Shown here: positions 4,827 to 8,612 of the stretch, in pieces
Numbering within the stretch: position 1 is the first letter of the stretch
Layout of the letters: each line of letters opens with the position of its first letter
Assembly: GCA_027482985.1 (NCBI GenBank)
Contig: JAIXVO010000071.1
Coordinates: 1-8,612 of the forward strand
DNA from: Cyanobacteriota bacterium
Lineage (GTDB): Bacteria; Cyanobacteriota; Cyanobacteriia; Leptolyngbyales; Leptolyngbyaceae
DNA length: 8,612 nt
Direction of reading: 5' to 3'
Notes under the pieces: model-generated
Told to the model about the DNA's origin: nothing
Seen by the model: only the letters and a program-made list of their open reading frames with translations
Database searches by the model: none
Translations under genes and position numbers: made by a program

Positions 4827-7232
4827 ATGACGACCACTCCTGAATCCTCGTCTTTTGAGACCCAATCTGGGCGCAACTCCGATTTTGCCGCTGGTTTAGC
4901 CGCGTTCAAAGCAGCGGAATATGCCACGGCGATCGTCCTGCTGGAACCAGCGCTGACTGAGGCACCCCAGCAACCTTTGATTGTGCGATCGCAGATGGCT
5001 TTGGCACTCTCCTACGAAAAGATGGGAGAAGTGACCCGTGCGGCTGAACTGTGCCAATCGCTCCAGGCGCAAGGTAGCCCGCAAGTGCAGCAATGGGCCA
5101 CCCAAACGCTAACTTCCCTGGTCCAGCGCTACCCGGAATTGCAACGGTATCACCCCGATCTGGCCTCCCCCCCAACGACAGGCAGTACCCCGCCGCCTGC
5201 GCCATCCGAATCGACGGGATTCACCCTGCTGGATGAAACATCTTTGCCGCCCGTGGTCGAACCGAACTGGACACCTCCGACAGCGGCGGCGATCGCCCCT
5301 CTGCTCGATGTGCCCCAACCCGCCCCCCCTTCAGGGAAAGTGTCGCGGGCTGCTGCGCTGACCCCGCCCAGATCGCCCCAAACTCGGCGCACTCTGGCCA
5401 CTGCGCCCCCGCCCACCGATCCAATCAATCTGTACCAACCGCACTGGCGGCAAGCGGGTCGCGCCCAGCAATGGAAACCCTTGGGCAAAATCAATTGGCT
5501 CAAATTGGGATTGGCTCAGGCTGGCACCGCGATCGCCCTGTATTTTGCTGTCCAGCAGGTGTTGTTCTGGCTGGTCACGAGTTATAGCAATGCCATCCTC
5601 AAAACCCTCCCCCGGTTAGGCTTTCGGATCATTCAGCCGACCGATCCTGATTGGCTTCAGCCCCTGACGCTGATCCTCTTGCTGGGATTATTTATCGGTT
5701 CCCGCTGGCTGCTGGATGGGTTGTTTCGCCTCTTTTACGACCTCAAACCGTTTTCCCTCCAGGAATTGTCGATTTACAGTCCCGAAGCCGCCGCTGCCCT
5801 CCCGCGTCTGTGTCGGAAAGCCAATCTGCCCGTCCCGTCGCTGGGACTGTTACCCACGACATCGCCTCTGATTTTGAGTTATGGGGTGTTGCCTCACGTC
5901 ACCCGCACCGTCATCAGTCAGGGCTTACTCGACCAACTGGCGGACGACGAAATTGCGGCGTTGTATGCCAATGAAGTCGGGCATCTAACCCACTGGACAG
6001 TGCCTCTGATGTCGGGGATCACAGTGCTCCTGCAATTGCCCTATACCCTGTACTGGCGTGTAGCAGAATGGGGCAACCAGAAAGACTCGCCCATTACCAA
6101 AGCTTCGGCGACGCTGATTGCCCTGTTCAGTTACGGTTTATTTTGGCTGTGGCGTTGGGTGCCACTATGGCTCTCCCGGCAGCGCATTTACTATAGCGAT
6201 CGCGCCGCTGCCAATCTGACCGGGAATCCCAATGGCTACACTCGCGCCCTGTTGAAACTCGCGATCGCCACTGCCCGTGATGTGCAACAACAGCAGCAAG
6301 CCAATCCCTTATTAGAAGGATTTGAACTGCTATCGCCGCTGGGCTATCGATTGGCAGTCCCCCTCGGCAGCGTCCATCCCTACGCTCCGCTGGAACCGAT
6401 GTTGGAATGGGATCGGGTTCACCCGTTGCGGCACTGGTTCGCGATCAACAACACCCATCCCCCCACGGGCGATCGCCTGAATCTGCTCACTCTTTACGCC
6501 CGTCACTGGAAATTAGAACCGGAATTGGCGTGGACGGATTTACCCTCGCGCCGCCAGCAGAAAGCGGCTCTCACCTCGGCAGACTGGCGATCGCTGTTGT
6601 TACAAGGGGCACCTTACTGGGGCTTTGCCTTTGGGTTTGTCAGTGCCATGGGGCTAAAACTGGTGGGAACGATCGGCCAACGCCTGCAATGGGACGCGGT
6701 CGCCTGGATGAGTAATGATACGACGCTATGGCTGGGCTTACCGCTGGTCTGTCTCTCAATGGGAATTTTAATTCGGTTGAATCCGTTCTTTCCGGACTTG
6801 GCTCAGCAAGGTCGGCAATTTGGCTATGCCGAAACATTGCCGCCGCTCCTAGCAGACGCGATCGCCACCCCGCTCAAAAGTCGATCAGTCCGGCTGGAAG
6901 GCACTTTACTGGGACGCAAAGGGATCAGCAATGTCGTCAACCAAGACCTGTGGTTACAGACGGCGCAGGGATTGATCCCGCTCCACTCCACAACGCGCCT
7001 GGGATTCTTGGGCTGCTGTCTCGTCCCCTTGGCAGACCGACCGACTACCTTCATCAACAAATCGCTGCTGACCACGGGCTGGTTTCGTCGCGGTACTACC
7101 CCCTGGATTGATGTGGACACCCTGCAAACCCTCACCGGACGCACGATCTCTAGCAATCACCCAATCTGGAGTTTTGTGATCGCCGCGATCGCTGCATCCT
7201 GGGGCATCCTGGTGCTATTTAATTTCAGGTAG
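4827..7232 (+). CDS. Membrane protein with N-terminal TPR-like helices and a degenerate M48 (HtpX/Ste24-like) peptidase domain
   Basis: The product has 801 residues. Residues 18-105 are helical and TPR-like (AAGLAAFKAAEYATAIVLLE, then MALALSYEKMGEVTRAAEL); 112-200 form a Pro/Ala/Thr-rich linker. Hydrophobic, probably membrane-spanning segments lie near 228-250, 278-294, 391-410, 427-448, 594-614, 632-650 and 779-798. Residues 310-550 follow the M48 metallopeptidase plan: SQGLLDQLADDEIAALYANEVGH, SRQRIYYSDRAAANLTGNPNG and the closing THPPTGDRLNLL. M48 enzymes bind zinc through HExxH and a downstream Glu four residues before the Asp of the 'AD' motif. Here the first is NEVGH (382-386, His to Asn) and the third ligand position is Ile454, so catalysis is doubtful. 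Residues 665-770 form an extra soluble domain (EGTLLGRKGISNVVNQDLWL) before the last membrane segment. A good ribosome-binding site, AGGA (4816-4819), supports the start. It is probably cotranscribed with prfC. Confidence 0.85.
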   Translation: MTTTPESSSFETQSGRNSDFAAGLAAFKAAEYATAIVLLEPALTEAPQQPLIVRSQMALALSYEKMGEVTRAAELCQSLQAQGSPQVQQWATQTLTSLVQRYPELQRYHPDLASPPTTGSTPPPAPSESTGFTLLDETSLPPVVEPNWTPPTAAAIAPLLDVPQPAPPSGKVSRAAALTPPRSPQTRRTLATAPPPTDPINLYQPHWRQAGRAQQWKPLGKINWLKLGLAQAGTAIALYFAVQQVLFWLVTSYSNAILKTLPRLGFRIIQPTDPDWLQPLTLILLLGLFIGSRWLLDGLFRLFYDLKPFSLQELSIYSPEAAAALPRLCRKANLPVPSLGLLPTTSPLILSYGVLPHVTRTVISQGLLDQLADDEIAALYANEVGHLTHWTVPLMSGITVLLQLPYTLYWRVAEWGNQKDSPITKASATLIALFSYGLFWLWRWVPLWLSRQRIYYSDRAAANLTGNPNGYTRALLKLAIATARDVQQQQQANPLLEGFELLSPLGYRLAVPLGSVHPYAPLEPMLEWDRVHPLRHWFAINNTHPPTGDRLNLLTLYARHWKLEPELAWTDLPSRRQQKAALTSADWRSLLLQGAPYWGFAFGFVSAMGLKLVGTIGQRLQWDAVAWMSNDTTLWLGLPLVCLSMGILIRLNPFFPDLAQQGRQFGYAETLPPLLADAIATPLKSRSVRLEGTLLGRKGISNVVNQDLWLQTAQGLIPLHSTTRLGFLGCCLVPLADRPTTFINKSLLTTGWFRRGTTPWIDVDTLQTLTGRTISSNHPIWSFVIAAIAASWGILVLFNFR

Positions 7233-7276
7233 GCTGGAGTCACCCGACGGCGAATGAACGCAGATAGAGGTTGTGA

Positions 7277-7885
7277 ATGACGCAAGCTACCCAACAACGC
7301 AAAAAGCCGTTCTCCAGCTTCACTTATAAGGATGCCTTTAAGCATCTGGGCATTACCGAGCTGCAACGGTGGCAGATGACTGCGCCCCCCGTCCCCATCA
7401 GTGACTTTTTCCGGCAACGGTTGGAACGCCTGCAACGATTCGACCTGGAAAGCCTGGAAGTTTCAAAAACACTCCTGATTGATGCCATCTGTGAGGAAGG
7501 ATTGGAGGGGTGCGATCGCCTCAAGGTGTGGAAAGGGGCGTATTTGGAAGGGGAAACCGTCTGCGGCAATGTGGCTTATTTGATTGCCGAACGTCGTGCC
7601 TATCTGGAAGCGCCCTTTGGCTGTGTGATTGAGGCGAAAAAGGATGACTTTGAACAGGGTGCCGCCCAATGTCTGGTAGAAATGCACACCTGTCAGTGGG
7701 TCAATCGGCAATTGGGGCAAACGTTTCCCCTCTATGGCATTGTCACCAATGGCGAAGGCTGGAAATTCTACCAACTCCAACCCAATGGAGCCGTGGCCGC
7801 ATCCTTACTCTACGGCATTGGCGAAATGTCGATTCTGCTGGGCTTACTGCGATCGTTTTTCCAACGCTGCGTCCAAAATTTATGA
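7277..7885 (+). CDS. Conserved protein with a PD-(D/E)XK nuclease-like core, possibly inactive
   Basis: The 202-residue product begins MTQATQQRKKPFSSFTYKDA, with an N-terminal helical part (15-75) and a core at 80-170. The core has LKVWKGAYLEG (82-92), a strand GNVAYLIAE (97-105), then CVIEAKKDDFEQGAAQCLVEM (starting at 116) and FPLYGIVTNGEGWKFYQL. The order strand, E-x-K, Gln-containing helix and 'GIVTNG..W' resembles the restriction-endonuclease-like fold, with E119-A-K121 as the E-x-K pair. The Asp expected in the preceding strand is not seen: the strand reads NVAY. This family placement is inference from pattern. AGAGG (7266-7270), six bases before ATG, fixes the start. It lies 44 bases after the M48-like gene, likely in one operon, and overlaps the convergent regulator by 6 bases. 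Confidence 0.8.
   Translation: MTQATQQRKKPFSSFTYKDAFKHLGITELQRWQMTAPPVPISDFFRQRLERLQRFDLESLEVSKTLLIDAICEEGLEGCDRLKVWKGAYLEGETVCGNVAYLIAERRAYLEAPFGCVIEAKKDDFEQGAAQCLVEMHTCQWVNRQLGQTFPLYGIVTNGEGWKFYQLQPNGAVAASLLYGIGEMSILLGLLRSFFQRCVQNL
7880..7885. other. Tail-to-tail overlap of two stop codons
   Basis: The six bases TTATGA hold both gene ends: TGA (7883-7885) stops the plus-strand gene and TTA (7880-7882), read as TAA, stops the minus-strand regulator. No hairpin with a T-run follows either stop nearby, so transcripts probably run into the opposite gene. Confidence 0.9.
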
Positions 7886-8584
7886 TCCCATCCGATTTAG
7901 GGCGGAGTCCGTGGGGATGCAGATGAGGTTATCGCCCTGGGTGCGGATCATGTCGCGCTGGCGTAGCTTGCCCATCAGCCGGGTGACGGTGACACGGGTG
8001 GAGCCGATCGCGCTGCCGATTTGAGCGTGGGTCAGGGGGAAGGGGAGGCAATAGCCCTGATCCGTGGGTTCGCCAAACTCTTCAATCAGCAGGGTGAGGA
8101 ATCCCAGCAGGCGATCGATAGTGCGGCGTTGTCCGAGCGTACTGAGCCAGAGAAGTTTACGCTGGTGCTGATAGCGAAACGCATCTAAAACTTCACGGCG
8201 GAAATGCGGCCAGTTATCCAGGTCATTCCAGTACATCCATAACACCGAGGTTTGATCCACATGGGCATAACTTTGGAGGGTAAAAGGTGATTGCGCCACA
8301 ATTTCAAACGGTTGCCCCGCTCCCACAAACCCTAAAAACGCTTCTTCTGGTGTAATTTGGGCAATTCGCGAAGCACTACTACTGGTGGTGGCGTTCACCT
8401 GCGCACTCCCGACCAGCCGCACTGCCCCGCGTTGCACCAGATACAGCAACCCCGGACGCGCGGGAATCTTTTCATCTTTGGCAAACGTGCGGACACGGTA
8501 GTGCTCTTGAGACCAGTCAATAATTCGCTGCCAGGTAAGAAATGGGCGAGATGACTCTGAAGTATTGGAGGATACTGAGTACAT
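7880..8584 (-). CDS. Crp/Fnr-family transcriptional regulator with an NtcA-like helix-turn-helix
   Basis: The 234-residue product is a full-length Crp/Fnr-type DNA-binding regulator. Residues 25-125 form the N-terminal beta-barrel (RPGLLYLVQRGAVRLVG, then EEAFLGFVGAGQPFEIVA). A dimer helix spans roughly 126-170 (RRTIDRLLGFLTLLIEEFGEP). The winged helix-turn-helix is at 184-222, LTHAQIGSAIGSTRVTVTRL with the wing ending DNLICIP. The recognition-helix stretch IGSTRVTVTRL is identical to what I recall of NtcA, the nitrogen regulator that binds GTA-N8-TAC, but the N-terminus and the absence of NtcA's opening sequence show it is a paralogue. No cAMP-binding Arg cassette is evident, so the ligand is unknown. 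An in-frame TAA lies 12 bases upstream, making the ATG at 8584 the first possible start. Its promoter lies beyond the window. Confidence 0.92.
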   Translation of the reverse strand: MYSVSSNTSESSRPFLTWQRIIDWSQEHYRVRTFAKDEKIPARPGLLYLVQRGAVRLVGSAQVNATTSSSASRIAQITPEEAFLGFVGAGQPFEIVAQSPFTLQSYAHVDQTSVLWMYWNDLDNWPHFRREVLDAFRYQHQRKLLWLSTLGQRRTIDRLLGFLTLLIEEFGEPTDQGYCLPFPLTHAQIGSAIGSTRVTVTRLMGKLRQRDMIRTQGDNLICIPTDSALNRMGS

Positions 8585-8612
8585 AGGGCAGGGCGCTTAA
8601 GGGGCATAAACA

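Noticed and set aside
5150..5503. Minus-strand frames opposite the Pro-rich linker of the M48-like gene
   Set aside because: Gly/Arg-rich translations are the expected antisense of Pro/Ala codons; no ribosome-binding site or homology.

Overview
The window is from a cyanobacterium. Two things show this. The 8-bp palindrome GCGATCGC (HIP1) occurs about 19 times by eye, and several genes are cyanobacterial: a CpcS/CpeS-type phycobiliprotein lyase, a regulator whose helix-turn-helix nearly copies that of NtcA, and several proteins that look lineage-specific. Base composition is moderately GC-rich, and AT-rich only around the tRNA. The genus cannot be fixed from the sequence.

Layout, left to right. 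Bases 1-74 may hold the first codons of a minus-strand gene that leaves the window. A complete tRNA-Glu(UUC) follows at 190-262, with a plausible sigma70-type promoter ahead of it and a 20-bp perfect hairpin terminator behind it. Bases 325-724 contain no intact gene but do contain a short coding-like frame broken by stops. A plus-strand gene of unknown function (725-1528) then faces the minus-strand phycobiliprotein lyase (1554-2078). The lyase and a small coiled-coil protein (2360-2839) are divergent around a 281-bp region with a G-quadruplex-type motif and a 21-bp tandem repeat. Next comes a 324-bp spacer with three copies of a 59-60-bp hairpin repeat.

The right half is a likely plus-strand operon with gaps of only 34 and 44 bases: release factor RF3 (prfC), a large TPR/M48-peptidase-like membrane protein, and a nuclease-fold-like protein. 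It meets a minus-strand Crp/Fnr-family regulator tail to tail, and the two coding regions overlap by 6 bases with no terminator between them.

The genes do not form one evident pathway: translation (tRNA-Glu, RF3), light-harvesting pigment attachment (CpcS) and regulation (Crp/Fnr) sit beside uncharacterised genes. I see no phage, CRISPR array, transposase or defence island. The points most worth a second look are the M48-like protein that appears to lack two of its three zinc ligands, the repeat family whose hairpins vary in a pairing-preserving way, and the nuclease-like protein that appears to lack its usual acidic residue. No complete new system is visible.
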